Positions 42,206 to 51,220 of a stretch of DNA of 64,000 nt are shown here, in pieces. The stretch is from JAFGXT01 sp963677165. GTDB lineage: Bacteria > Verrucomicrobiota > Lentisphaeria > Victivallales > SZUA-371. The stretch spans positions 4,588,001 to 4,652,000 of the forward strand of contig CAXXSX010000002.1 in the NCBI GenBank assembly GCA_963677165.2. Reading direction: 5' to 3'. The first letter of the stretch is position 1; each line of letters begins with the position of its first letter. Under the pieces are notes generated by a model that was given only the letters and a program-made list of their open reading frames with translations, ran no database searches and was not told the origin of the DNA. Both the position numbers and the translations under genes were made by a program.

Positions 42206-42219
42206 TATTGTTTTCGATA
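42206..42219. promoter_or_regulatory. Candidate IclR operator, copy 1
   Basis: TATTG-TTTT-CGATA lies 12 bases upstream of the IclR start codon. It is a near-perfect inverted repeat, and the same core GTTTTCGATAGT is repeated exactly 100 bases further upstream. Confidence 0.45.
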
Positions 42220-42305
42220 GTAAAATATTGTTTATGATATTATAAATCAAAAACTTAGGCATGTCAAGACGCAAAGAACAAATAAAAAGATATATTTAAA
42301 TGACG

Positions 42306-42326
42306 TATCGTTTTCGATAGTTATCG
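42306..42326. promoter_or_regulatory. Candidate IclR operator, copy 2
   Basis: TATCG-TTTT-CGATA is a perfect 5-4-5 inverted repeat, and CGATA-GT-TATCG overlaps it as a second one. It overlaps the stop codon of the gene at 42321. With copy 1 it gives an exact 12-base direct repeat spaced by 100 bases. Confidence 0.45.
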
Positions 42327-43247
42327 TGAGACTTTAAAGATTCTGAATTTATTACCGACCTTCTTGTGATAATACAGTTCTTTTCCATTACTGCTGATGG
42401 CCGGTCCCTCAACAAAATCAGAATAACCAATGCTTTGTATCAGTTTTGGGAGTCCAAAGGGAGATGTTATATCTTTTCTGGTTGCACGCATGATTTTGGA
42501 ACACGGCAGGCCTTTTTTTATAAAATCACAGGCGAGCCTTGTAAAAAATAATTCCAATCCGTCTTTGGATATAGAAGCAGCATATTCGAAGTCCATCGTA
42601 TTAATGTTTGTCATTATACGTTTTGCTTCCGCTTCATTATAAACGTATTTACCATTGATTTTGGTTGCAAATAATATATTTGATGCCAGTATGATCCCAA
42701 CTTTAAAATAACGAAAACGCCATGTTGCCCTGGAAAAATATAAATATTTGCCATCATCACTTACTTCCACGCCCATATTGCCGGTCAGCAACTGCTTTAA
42801 AAGTTGTATTTTCCGTTTGGGAATCCCCTTTAAATCCTTTATTGACTTAAGGGTTCCCTTGCCTGGTTGAAATACTGCAAAGCGAACCATGGAAGAAGTA
42901 CTGGATTCAATATAAAAGAAATTCATACTCGAATCCATCGTCGGATTCCCCTGAACATCTTTTACGCTATTCACGCCGGGACCCAATGAACCACGATACA
43001 ACCATTCTTCATTGATCCATTCTGCATAATACAGATCTTTATTATTCTCATATCTGCCGGAATTAAAGAACAAAAAGCGTCCATCTCTCGACAGAAAAGG
43101 TTCTTCTGTGCTTATCGGAGTACCCCCGAAGCCATTTGGTAGACCTTTAATGTGAACGGGAACCGGTTTGCCGAACTCCTTATCAGCAGCAAAGGCAGAA
43201 ATACTCAACACAACAAGCAAGACAAATAATCCAACGCAGTTTTTCAT
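42321..43247 (-). CDS. Secreted beta-propeller-like protein (PD40/TolB type)
   Basis: 308 residues with a clear signal peptide (about 1-20, cleavage near AFAA). The mature part contains repeats of the type 'S.DG..L.F.S......DLYY', for example LSRDGRFLFFNSGRYENNKD, VSDDGKYLYFSRA, ISKDGLELFFTRL and ISSNGKELYYHKK, the pattern of WD40-like PD40 repeats. About four to six blades are expected. It is probably periplasmic or on the cell surface; its ligand is unknown. No strong ribosome binding site precedes the ATG. Confidence 0.75.
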   Translation of the reverse strand: MKNCVGLFVLLVVLSISAFAADKEFGKPVPVHIKGLPNGFGGTPISTEEPFLSRDGRFLFFNSGRYENNKDLYYAEWINEEWLYRGSLGPGVNSVKDVQGNPTMDSSMNFFYIESSTSSMVRFAVFQPGKGTLKSIKDLKGIPKRKIQLLKQLLTGNMGVEVSDDGKYLYFSRATWRFRYFKVGIILASNILFATKINGKYVYNEAEAKRIMTNINTMDFEYAASISKDGLELFFTRLACDFIKKGLPCSKIMRATRKDITSPFGLPKLIQSIGYSDFVEGPAISSNGKELYYHKKVGNKFRIFKVSR

Positions 43248-43379
43248 GTTTTTTTACCAGCCCCCAGTCAAACATTTAGAAGTTCCCTTTGTTGTTAAAT
43301 ATGTCATAAGAAACTGTTTTTTACAAAATCAGTTGACAATTATTTAATGATATAGAAACAACAAACAGCCGGAGAAACC

Positions 43380-44015
43380 ATGGAACTGATTAAAAAATTT
43401 ATACCTCAAACGATAAACTATAAGTTATCTGACACAGAAGTAGTGCGTCTGAAACAACTTTCATTATGCCAATATATTGATTGCCGGGAACTAGTTAAAA
43501 CACTGAAAAACTATCAGCAAACACACAATCGAAAAACATTAAGTAAAATATATTATTTGACGAATTCTCTTAAAAATAACATCATCCAACAGAATGATAT
43601 TTCCCCTGCCCCCATTATCGACATGAACATCTTTGACTTCATGACTCTTCTTAACCATTTACTTCCGAACTTAAACTGTCATAATGAATCACACTCACAG
43701 CTTGACATTACTTACGCTACAGGAAAAATCATGACTATATTTCCCCGTTACAGCATAAATGAACTGCTGAATATGCCGGTACAAAGCTTTTTTGCATTTT
43801 ATGAATTAGCAGATAAGATGCAGGCTGATTTCGCATTAGAAGTCCATTATGCAGCGACTTTGGCATTCCACAATGGCAATACCGCCGCACTGCGTCAACG
43901 GCGAGGCAATCCGTACCACACTGCGATTCCTGATACGGAATACAATATCGACGAAGTTCAGGCAGTCCGCAAACTTGCCTGTGAATTAGCAAAAACTCAC
44001 AAGGAGCATGTATAA
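43380..44015 (+). CDS. Unknown protein, first gene of the repeat-protein cassette
   Basis: 211 residues, no signal peptide and no membrane helix. The N-terminal 60 residues are basic and helical. Residues about 120-180 (FPRYSINELLNMPVQSFF and following AFYELADKM) faintly resemble the 'LPVRxFW...A..I.AEE' pattern of small phage tail-assembly proteins, but this is weak. GGAG lies six bases before the ATG. The next gene starts at the base after its stop codon, so the two are surely co-expressed. Not recognised with confidence. Confidence 0.5.
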   Translation: MELIKKFIPQTINYKLSDTEVVRLKQLSLCQYIDCRELVKTLKNYQQTHNRKTLSKIYYLTNSLKNNIIQQNDISPAPIIDMNIFDFMTLLNHLLPNLNCHNESHSQLDITYATGKIMTIFPRYSINELLNMPVQSFFAFYELADKMQADFALEVHYAATLAFHNGNTAALRQRRGNPYHTAIPDTEYNIDEVQAVRKLACELAKTHKEHV

Positions 44016-45506
44016 ATGAGAGTAACCCACTACAATAACATCGATTTCAACATCGACGACAAAGGAAATATTTCCCGCAAATCAATATGGCATGTGATGG
44101 ACGATGACACAACAGCCGGCGGGAACTGGACCGGTTTGCGTGACCTCGCGGAGGAATGGGCGGGCTCTCCAGGAGATGACTGGCGCATTCCCGGGAGTAA
44201 TTCCCAGAGTTACACGACTGACGATTCCTGTGTGATTACGGGAATCGAATTCAAAGCACTTAGTCGCTTTATGTACGAGGTTGAATTTACCGGTATACAA
44301 AAACATCTGGAGGCCGAAATGATCGGCAATCCTGATATACACACCAGTCAGTCGGCTGAGGTTGAAAAGAGCGCAAAGTGGCGCGTTCACGCAGACAGTA
44401 TCGATGACCTGCTGCCTGCGATCGGCGATATACTGTCATGGGCAGGAGAATTGTATATGTGCGCCGAGATTGATTGTAGCTCGCGTGAAGGCGGTGAATA
44501 CGATGTGAGCCTTCGGGCTAAGGACATGTCCGTATTAATGATCGGGAATCCGGTATTTATACGCAACAGTAAGCTGGAATCAGAAAAGAGCGCAAAGTGG
44601 CGGGTAAGTACTTCCGCCTATGATGAGTTCCTTGAAACCTATGATATAAACTCCGATGCGTCATCATGGGCCGGAGACGGATATTATGTAACAGAACTGA
44701 ATGCTGATCCCGTCGGGGCTCTCGGGTATTATGTGGAAGTGAAAGCCCGGCATATCGGAGTTAAACTTCTCGATATCAGCAAAACGGTTGAATATAAAGG
44801 CTATGATCTTTCCGGCAACCTGAAAACCGCCGTTGTATATATCGGTAAATGGCAAGTGCATATTGACAGCCAGGATCAGTTTAATGACCTTTGCGGCGAA
44901 TCTGCTGAAGATTGGGCAGAAGAAAATTTCACCGTAGTTTCCGTTAATCCGGTAAGAATATCGGAAATTGAATATGAATATACCCTTAAGGCACGGGACT
45001 TGGACAGTGATACTTCCGGCCTGAATTATGAGTATGATCCACGAGATAATTTAAGTTCCCGTAATGATGTTACCGCTTTCCCTTCTGAATTTACCTTGTC
45101 GCCGGAACAATGTGGTTGGATGCTCCAGAATGGTAATTTTATAAAACTTAATGATTACGAATCCGATAGCTGGGACTCTGATTCGGATTGTCCGTTCAAT
45201 GTCAGTAACGAGCTGAACCGCTCTCTAATCAATCGGACACTGCCGACTCTGGGACTGGAAGAAATCACCTATTACAAAGGCAATGGAGCCAAACATGTCT
45301 CGAAACTTGCGAATTGGGACAGTTCCAGCACAGTGCTTAAGGATTACACCATCGGCAACTATTCAGGTAATTGGCGAAAACTGGGTCAGAAATCTTCAAT
45401 GGAACTGGATAACAGAGGAGACACGTGGACCAAGATTACTCGATACTATCAGAAAGCCCCCGGTGATTATACCTGGAACTCCGGCTACTCCGGCTTTACC
45501 TCTTAA
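44016..45506 (+). CDS. Unknown protein made of four degenerate repeats
   Basis: 496 residues, no signal peptide, few cysteines, very acidic. Four modules of about 70-95 residues start near Trp25, Trp122, Trp195 and Trp279. Each has the pattern K-x-x-W-x-V, a helical part, then W-A-G/E, then Y-x-x-x-x-K/R-A-R/K, in places ending MIGNP. Modules 2 and 3 both begin with the identical SEKSAKWRV-type block. The last 150 residues differ and are rich in Asp, Ser, Asn and Tyr. The repeated architecture suggests a structural or binding protein. Phage tail or surface adhesin are both possible; no family was recognised. Confidence 0.55.
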   Translation: MRVTHYNNIDFNIDDKGNISRKSIWHVMDDDTTAGGNWTGLRDLAEEWAGSPGDDWRIPGSNSQSYTTDDSCVITGIEFKALSRFMYEVEFTGIQKHLEAEMIGNPDIHTSQSAEVEKSAKWRVHADSIDDLLPAIGDILSWAGELYMCAEIDCSSREGGEYDVSLRAKDMSVLMIGNPVFIRNSKLESEKSAKWRVSTSAYDEFLETYDINSDASSWAGDGYYVTELNADPVGALGYYVEVKARHIGVKLLDISKTVEYKGYDLSGNLKTAVVYIGKWQVHIDSQDQFNDLCGESAEDWAEENFTVVSVNPVRISEIEYEYTLKARDLDSDTSGLNYEYDPRDNLSSRNDVTAFPSEFTLSPEQCGWMLQNGNFIKLNDYESDSWDSDSDCPFNVSNELNRSLINRTLPTLGLEEITYYKGNGAKHVSKLANWDSSSTVLKDYTIGNYSGNWRKLGQKSSMELDNRGDTWTKITRYYQKAPGDYTWNSGYSGFTS

Positions 45507-45567
45507 TCAGACCCGAAGAGCGCAGCGCGGCTAAGCCACTCTAAGTTTTTCGTTGTGGATTTTTTTT

Positions 45568-45595
45568 TTGACAAATGGATTTTGCGTTATATTGT
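45568..45595 (+). promoter_or_regulatory. Sigma-70-type promoter before the 113-residue gene
   Basis: A perfect TTGACA (45568-45573) is followed after 16 bases by TATTGT, which fits the -10 consensus at four positions. The start codon at 45622 lies about 25 bases further on. Confidence 0.5.
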
Positions 45596-45621
45596 GTAGT
45601 GTTTTCAGAAAGGGATTGATT

Positions 45622-45963
45622 ATGGATTTAAAAGACTGCACAAATGGATTTGACGACGCGATCTGGACCGAAGGTTCAGCGGAAGATCAGCTATCCGCTA
45701 TATTTATTGACAACCTGATGCTTCAGATGGTTCGTGCCGGACTGGAAGAAAAAACGTTTCTGCCGGAAGAACTGGACAATACCGGGACCGCGATAAGTTT
45801 TAACAGCGTATTAAATCGTTTGCTGTTCATGTCCAACCTGACAAAAGAATCGGCAGAATCCGACCGGATCGGAACCATAAAAATAAATATCGACGGCAAC
45901 AGACATTGTATCAGACTGTCCGTTGCCACCCGAAGTTCATCATTCACACTGTCTCTTTTATGA
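45622..45963 (+). CDS. Unknown small protein, third gene of the cassette
   Basis: 113 residues with no signal peptide, membrane helix or known motif; it looks like an alpha-beta protein with KINIDGNRHCIRLSV in the second half. ATG 45622 is chosen because AAAGGGA lies six bases before it and a promoter just upstream; a longer open frame back to 45553 reads through the promoter. It may be expressed separately from the two genes before it. Its stop overlaps the end of the convergent sulfatase gene by a few bases. Confidence 0.5.
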   Translation: MDLKDCTNGFDDAIWTEGSAEDQLSAIFIDNLMLQMVRAGLEEKTFLPEELDNTGTAISFNSVLNRLLFMSNLTKESAESDRIGTIKINIDGNRHCIRLSVATRSSSFTLSLL

Positions 45964-47376
45964 TTGAGTCATCAGTTTTTTGTGACCTTCGCGCCAGGGA
46001 ACAAAATCTGGATTTTTTTCCGGAATCTTCGCCTTGACGTCTTCCCGCCAGTTTTCCAACAGGGCACGCAGTTCGTTTACAACGTTCGGCAAGTCCGCAG
46101 CGAGGTCGTGTTCTTCACTGATATCCTTTTTTAAATCATATAGTTCGCAGTGCCAGTCTTCAAAAAATTCAATCAGCTTGTAGCGTCCTTTTCTGACCGA
46201 ACACCCCGGTGTTCCGCCCTGATTTCCATAGTGCGGATAATGCCAGAATATCGCTTCTCGCTCAAGCTCGTCACCGCCTTCAAACAACGGCAGCAAACTA
46301 ACTCCGTCTACATGCTGTTCAGGAATTAAATCAAGACCGGCAGCCTCCAGAAAAGTGGGATAAAAGTCCGGGGTCGTCACCGGTACATCACAAATAGAAC
46401 CCGGCTGAACCTTGCCCGGCCAGCGGACCAGCATGGGTTCACGGGTTCCACCTTCATACATCCACCCTTTTCCTTCGCTTAACGGAGCGTTACAGGTTGG
46501 CGAACCTTCGGCAGTGGCGAGCCCGCCGTTGTCGGAGGTAAAGATAACAATAGTGTTATTGGCGATATTCTTGCGTTCCAATAGCTCAAAAATCCTGCCG
46601 ATATTATCATCAAGGCTTTCAATCATTGCCGCATAGGCCGGATCGGATTGTAGCAGGCGACGTCGTATACGTTGATCTTTTTTATGCTCGGAAGGAAAAA
46701 AGTCACCATCCTCAAACGCAGGTATAGTGTCAATTCCCATAGCCTCTGCTTTTGCACGGTATTTGGCAATCTTTTCCTCTTTCGCCTGAATTGGCGTATG
46801 AACACTGTAATAACAAAGATTCAGGAAAAACGGCGAACCTTTATGGTTGTCGATCAGTTTCATGGCTTCATCTGTAATCCGGTCGGTAAGATATTCTCCT
46901 TTCGGTCCATTCTCCAGAGTTGGTATATTCCACGGACTGAAATACCCATATTTGGGATGCCCATAATGGCAACCTCCAACATTTACATCAAATCCATGGG
47001 TTTCCGGATAATACGGCTCAGTTCCAAGATGCCATTTACCAATGTGCCAGGTTGAATAGCCTCCTTCTTTTAAGGCAGAGGCAATCGTTTTCTCGGAATG
47101 ACGCAGTTCTCTGATGTAGGGAACATCGGCGAGATATCCGCGTCCGCTGCCGCCTATATAATGGGTAATTCCCACCCGTGCAGGATATTTTCCGGTCATC
47201 AGGCTGGCGCGAGTCGGAGAACATACCGGACATGACGCATAAGCATCCGTAAACATCATGCCGTCGCGGGCAAGTGAATCAATATTTGGCGTCTCGTAAA
47301 ACTTACTTCCCATACAGCTGAGATCAACCCAGCCCATGTCATCCATAAGAATAAAAATAATATTGGGCTTATTCAT
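45958..47376 (-). CDS. Formylglycine-dependent sulfatase (S1 family)
   Basis: 472 residues. CSPTRASLMTG holds Cys52, the residue to be turned into formylglycine; Asp12 and Asp13 in LMDDMGWVDLS and FTSDNGG bind the metal, and IGKWHLG is kept. It is similar in layout to the other sulfatase but clearly a different paralogue. No signal peptide is visible. AGGA lies seven bases before the ATG. It is divergent from an AraC gene across 70 bases, which suggests that regulator controls it. A PL5-type lyase gene lies beyond the AraC gene, hinting at a sulfated-polysaccharide locus. Confidence 0.93.
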   Translation of the reverse strand: MNKPNIIFILMDDMGWVDLSCMGSKFYETPNIDSLARDGMMFTDAYASCPVCSPTRASLMTGKYPARVGITHYIGGSGRGYLADVPYIRELRHSEKTIASALKEGGYSTWHIGKWHLGTEPYYPETHGFDVNVGGCHYGHPKYGYFSPWNIPTLENGPKGEYLTDRITDEAMKLIDNHKGSPFFLNLCYYSVHTPIQAKEEKIAKYRAKAEAMGIDTIPAFEDGDFFPSEHKKDQRIRRRLLQSDPAYAAMIESLDDNIGRIFELLERKNIANNTIVIFTSDNGGLATAEGSPTCNAPLSEGKGWMYEGGTREPMLVRWPGKVQPGSICDVPVTTPDFYPTFLEAAGLDLIPEQHVDGVSLLPLFEGGDELEREAIFWHYPHYGNQGGTPGCSVRKGRYKLIEFFEDWHCELYDLKKDISEEHDLAADLPNVVNELRALLENWREDVKAKIPEKNPDFVPWREGHKKLMTQS

Positions 47377-47446
47377 TTCTGCATCCTTTAAATTTGCTTT
47401 ATTTGATATATAATAATCTATATGTTTTATATTTAAAATAGTAAAA

Positions 47447-48268
47447 ATGACAAATAATTTGTTCTATATGATACAAAAACAAAACACAGCCGTAAAATAT
47501 TTTGCAAACCGCCTTGGTCCCGACCGCATGCATTCACAATTGCGTTGCGGGTTGAGCATGCGCCCCAAATCTTTTGAAAAGGATTTCGTTACGGAACAAA
47601 TGGCAGTGCTCTACGTTTTCAGCGGTTCCGGTATTTACAGCGATGAAGCCGGATGCAAGTATAATTTCGATAAGGGCTGTGCTATAACCAGAATCCCGAA
47701 TCTAAAACACTGCCTGCGTTTTACTGAAGAATCTGAAGTTGCCTATATCGCAGTTCCGGCCGAAATATATGCAATTGTTCAACTGACTTCAACGATAAAC
47801 CGTCCGGTATTTCAGTCATCGGCCAATCCCGAACTAATCCGGTCAGCACATCACAATATTTATAAAAAGCTTGCTGATAAAAACGAACACAATCTATTTG
47901 CGGTAATAATTCACATGCAGGAATTTATCGCTCTCTTATGCGAAGAAAAACCGGAAGATGAAATATCGCGCGCCAGTCAAATGCTGAATAGAGACGCTAC
48001 CTTTCGTAGTAACTTACAAGAAATTGCTGCCGAACTGAATATGAGTTACAGCCTGTTTCGAAAGAAGTTTACTGCCGCGACCGGAGTTTCGCCCGGAAAA
48101 TATCAGATAGCCCGACGCATGGAAAGCGCATCCACAATGCTGCTTTCTGGCATGTCAGTGGGAGAAGTCGCGGAAAAACTGGAGTATCCGGACATCTATA
48201 CATTCTCGCGCCAGTTCAAGAAATATACGGGAAAAACTCCGTCCCAGTTAAAGAATTCCGGATATTAA
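47447..48268 (+). CDS. AraC-family transcriptional regulator
   Basis: 273 residues: cupin-like sensor (about 45-140) and double helix-turn-helix (about 170-270) with LQEIAAELNMSYSLFRKKF and VGEVAEKLEYPDIYTFSRQF followed by TGKTPSQLK. It is divergent from the sulfatase gene at 47376 with only 70 bases between the start codons, so both promoters and the operator must overlap. An in-frame ATG 21 bases downstream is an alternative start; neither has a good binding site. Confidence 0.88.
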   Translation: MTNNLFYMIQKQNTAVKYFANRLGPDRMHSQLRCGLSMRPKSFEKDFVTEQMAVLYVFSGSGIYSDEAGCKYNFDKGCAITRIPNLKHCLRFTEESEVAYIAVPAEIYAIVQLTSTINRPVFQSSANPELIRSAHHNIYKKLADKNEHNLFAVIIHMQEFIALLCEEKPEDEISRASQMLNRDATFRSNLQEIAAELNMSYSLFRKKFTAATGVSPGKYQIARRMESASTMLLSGMSVGEVAEKLEYPDIYTFSRQFKKYTGKTPSQLKNSGY

Positions 48269-48341
48269 TAGAAATCCGGCAGTCTAAAAAAATTCTTTAC
48301 GACTCCTATTTTTCCTTTGGCTACTAAAATGGATTTATTAT

Positions 48342-49565
48342 TTATTGGGTAGCTAGTGGATAAGCCAGATTATATATCGATGTTTCCTGCTCTTTCATGG
48401 GGATTGCGTTGATTGCGTCGAGGATCTTTGGATCCTGATAGACTTTATATCCGTCATTCAATACTTCCAAGGCGATTACAGGCTTGATTGTTTTAATGTT
48501 GGTATAAGCCCATTTTCCGTATACGGCAGGAAGGATAAAGATTATTCCTGCCTTTAGCGTTGCTCCGTTTGGAGCCTGATAATGCCAGTACTTTGATTCA
48601 CCGCAGAGTTCGGCTATCCTGCACATTTGTATCCAGCCAACAAGATTCATCCTGGAATAACTAAACGATAGAGTCCGTTTTAATTCATGCGGCTGAGAAC
48701 CATCTTTCACAAAATTATGAGGGAATTTTGTCTTAAACGCTTCCTCTACAGTATTCAGCGCCTGATTTTTTTCACCAAGATAATATTGGATCAGCGCGAC
48801 ATGGGCATACCACCATGTCGCATGGTTATTTTCAGCGTTCTTAGCTCCAATCCCCTGTTTGCTGGTTGTAACCCAGTGTAAATATTTTTTTAACCACTCG
48901 TCCATTCTCCGGTCATCTTCAACCGTCCAGAACTCAGAGTCGCGAATCAAATCAATCGAGTTAAGATAATACTGCATTCTCAACGAATAGTCTATTATGC
49001 CATATATACGTCCTTCCGCACAGCCCGGAATACCTTGTCCATAGTTCATATTCGGATTTACGCCGGTTTCGGGCGAAGTAAACCATGTTTTAAGAAAATC
49101 CGCTGTCTTTTTAGCGTATTTCGGGTCTTGAGAATAGAAGTAAGCCAACGCTGTCGGAAAAGTATGTTCTTTTAGCACTTTGTACGTTCCACCATCGGTG
49201 GCCAGACTGGATAATTGAGGATTCGCCTGACCGTCTTTCCGAATCCATGGCAGTCCATCCGGCTTGGATTTATCGGGCCACCAATAGGTACCGATACTCA
49301 TGTAGTCATGCTTGTCTCCGCTTGGAGGAACCATTTTTTTATCCATGACGGATAACGGTTTTACCCGTAATGACTGATTGGCTCGTTCAAGTAGATTCAT
49401 GTAGGTTATATGATATTTTGAACCCGGAGATGCAATAGATGTTCTAATTTTTTTCATTTGAATCATGTCCAGAATTGACCGATTACGCATGTTCCCTCCC
49501 CAGGAGTTTAGTCCAATGAGTGATGATATAAGCAGACTAGCCAGCGCAAAAAAACTTTTAAACAT
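48342..49565 (-). CDS. Alginate lyase-family protein (PL5-like)
   Basis: 407 residues with an N-terminal hydrophobic signal (about 3-22), so it is exported. The alginate_lyase (alpha/alpha toroid) domain spans about 60-360. Marks are DYMSIGTYWWPDK, the GIPGCAEGRIYGIIDYS stretch and the catalytic AENNHATWWY, with Asn247 and His248 matching the Asn-His of characterised lyases. An FSYSRMNLVGW segment carries the expected Arg and Tyr further on. It would cut mannuronate-rich alginate or a related uronate polymer by beta-elimination in the periplasm; the true substrate is not certain. Confidence 0.87.
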   Translation of the reverse strand: MFKSFFALASLLISSLIGLNSWGGNMRNRSILDMIQMKKIRTSIASPGSKYHITYMNLLERANQSLRVKPLSVMDKKMVPPSGDKHDYMSIGTYWWPDKSKPDGLPWIRKDGQANPQLSSLATDGGTYKVLKEHTFPTALAYFYSQDPKYAKKTADFLKTWFTSPETGVNPNMNYGQGIPGCAEGRIYGIIDYSLRMQYYLNSIDLIRDSEFWTVEDDRRMDEWLKKYLHWVTTSKQGIGAKNAENNHATWWYAHVALIQYYLGEKNQALNTVEEAFKTKFPHNFVKDGSQPHELKRTLSFSYSRMNLVGWIQMCRIAELCGESKYWHYQAPNGATLKAGIIFILPAVYGKWAYTNIKTIKPVIALEVLNDGYKVYQDPKILDAINAIPMKEQETSIYNLAYPLATQ

Positions 49566-49846
49566 ATATCTTAATCCGTAAAAGCAGTAACATTTTTAAT
49601 AAAAAATCAGAGATAACTTATTGTTTTAAATATCTCTAATAATTTTAGTTCCGAAATGAAAAAATTAATGCAAGGATGCGAAGAAATCAACTTTATTGGC
49701 AAAATTGAACAATTAAATAGTTTTAAAAAAAATAAAAAAGCTAAACAGCCCCGTTCAAAGCAGGATAAATTACTAATAGTAAAAACCTAAAGCATAGTAC
49801 TGCGTTTTTTATTCAAAAATTCATGGGGGGATTCTTAGCAGTCCAG
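49566..49846. other. AT-rich spacer with a doubtful 44-codon ORF
   Basis: This 281-base gap lies between the PL5 gene and murA. An open frame of 44 codons (49656-49790, plus strand) would give a Lys-rich peptide, but it has no ribosome binding site and its composition is what AT-rich DNA gives by chance. No terminator with a proper T tract was found for murA. The promoter of the PL5 gene should lie at its left end. Confidence 0.35.
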
Positions 49847-51127
49847 TCAAGTTGCGTCGATTACGGCACCAATGGACTGGAGTTTACCGACGATATTCTC
49901 ATAGCCACGAGCGATCATTTCCGTATTCATGATATGACTGTGTCCTTTGGCACAAAGCGCGGCGATCAGTACAGCCATTCCGGCACGAATATCAGGGCTT
50001 GAAAGAGTTGTTCCACGTAATTGAGCCGGACCGCTGATAACCGCCCGGTGAGGATCACAAACAATGATATTCGCGCCCATGCTGATCAAGCGGTCAACAA
50101 AGTATATCCGGCTTTCAAACATCTTTTCAAAAAAGAGTACGGTACCTTCCGCCTGGGTTGCCGCGACAATCGTACAGCTCATCATATCGCTGGGATACTG
50201 CGGCCAGGGTCCGTCGGAAATAACCGGTACGGCATTGCCGAAATCTTTTTTGATCTTCATGTGTTGTCCACCAGGAATAAAGATTCGTTCCGGCTCTAAT
50301 TCAAACTCCAGCCCAAGACGCTCAAAGATACGTCGAGTCATCCAAAAGTGACGTGAAACAATGCCATTGATCTCCAATTCTCCGCCGGTAGCGGCGGCAA
50401 GAGCAATATAACTGCCGGCTTCAATATGATCACTGACCACCGTATGCTCTGCGCCATGAAGTTTGTCGACTCCCTGAATTGTCAATGTATTACTGCCGAG
50501 TCCGGAAATTTTTGCTCCCATCTTGATCAGCAATTCTCCAAGGTCGGTAACATGCGGTTCCGATGCGGCATTGCGGATAATGGTTTCTCCTTCGGCAGTA
50601 ACGGCTGCAATCATAATCTGTTCGGTGGCGGTAACACTGGCTTCATCAAGAAACAGATCCCTGCCCGCAAAACGTTTTTTAGCGGTCATTTTAAAAGGCA
50701 GTTCATCACAGTTTACTTCCGCACCAAGTACACCGAGACCATAAAAATGTCCGTCAAGACGACGTTTTCCAATTACATCTCCGCCTGGAGGCCATAAGCT
50801 CGCCTGTCCGCATCGCACCAACAGGGGAGCGGCAAACAGCAGAGAGGTTCTAATCCGAGAAGACAGATCATGCGGAATTTCCGTATTGATAATATTGACC
50901 GCTTTAATTCGAAGAGAATTTTTAGAGAAAGATACATCAACCCCAAGATTCTGAGCAATAATCAGCATCACCTCAACATCGACAATATCGGGAACATTAT
51001 GAAGCACAACTTCTTCATCCGTAAGGAGTGTTGCCGCAATCATCGGAAGTACGGCGTTTTTATTGCCTGAAACCGTTAGACTGCCACTCACGGAATGACC
51101 ACCATCTATGGTTATGCTACTATTCAC
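49847..51127 (-). CDS. murA: UDP-N-acetylglucosamine 1-carboxyvinyltransferase, Asp variant
   Basis: The first committed enzyme of peptidoglycan synthesis, with 426 residues as usual. Two EPT-synthase domains are seen; the N-terminal SGNKNAVLPMIAATLL binds substrate, and the second half has ATGGELEING and the GPWPQYPSDM stretch. The catalytic loop reads PPGGDVIGKRRLDGH, so Asp117 stands where most bacteria have the Cys that fosfomycin attacks. Asp in this place is known from Chlamydia, Mycobacterium and Borrelia and gives natural fosfomycin resistance. No mur neighbours are present. The start has a GGAGGAAC sequence just upstream. Confidence 0.95.
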   Translation of the reverse strand: MNSSITIDGGHSVSGSLTVSGNKNAVLPMIAATLLTDEEVVLHNVPDIVDVEVMLIIAQNLGVDVSFSKNSLRIKAVNIINTEIPHDLSSRIRTSLLFAAPLLVRCGQASLWPPGGDVIGKRRLDGHFYGLGVLGAEVNCDELPFKMTAKKRFAGRDLFLDEASVTATEQIMIAAVTAEGETIIRNAASEPHVTDLGELLIKMGAKISGLGSNTLTIQGVDKLHGAEHTVVSDHIEAGSYIALAAATGGELEINGIVSRHFWMTRRIFERLGLEFELEPERIFIPGGQHMKIKKDFGNAVPVISDGPWPQYPSDMMSCTIVAATQAEGTVLFFEKMFESRIYFVDRLISMGANIIVCDPHRAVISGPAQLRGTTLSSPDIRAGMAVLIAALCAKGHSHIMNTEMIARGYENIVGKLQSIGAVIDAT

Positions 51128-51220
51128 AAATTGTTCCTCCCATCGAAATAAATACTACACTGACTGATTGAAATTTATCAGAAAGGCCATAAAATTCAAG
51201 AGAAGTAATATTATTTCAAG

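Noticed and set aside
45553..45621. Longer start for the 113-residue gene
   Set aside because: The added codons read through a good promoter and the better ribosome binding site is before 45622.
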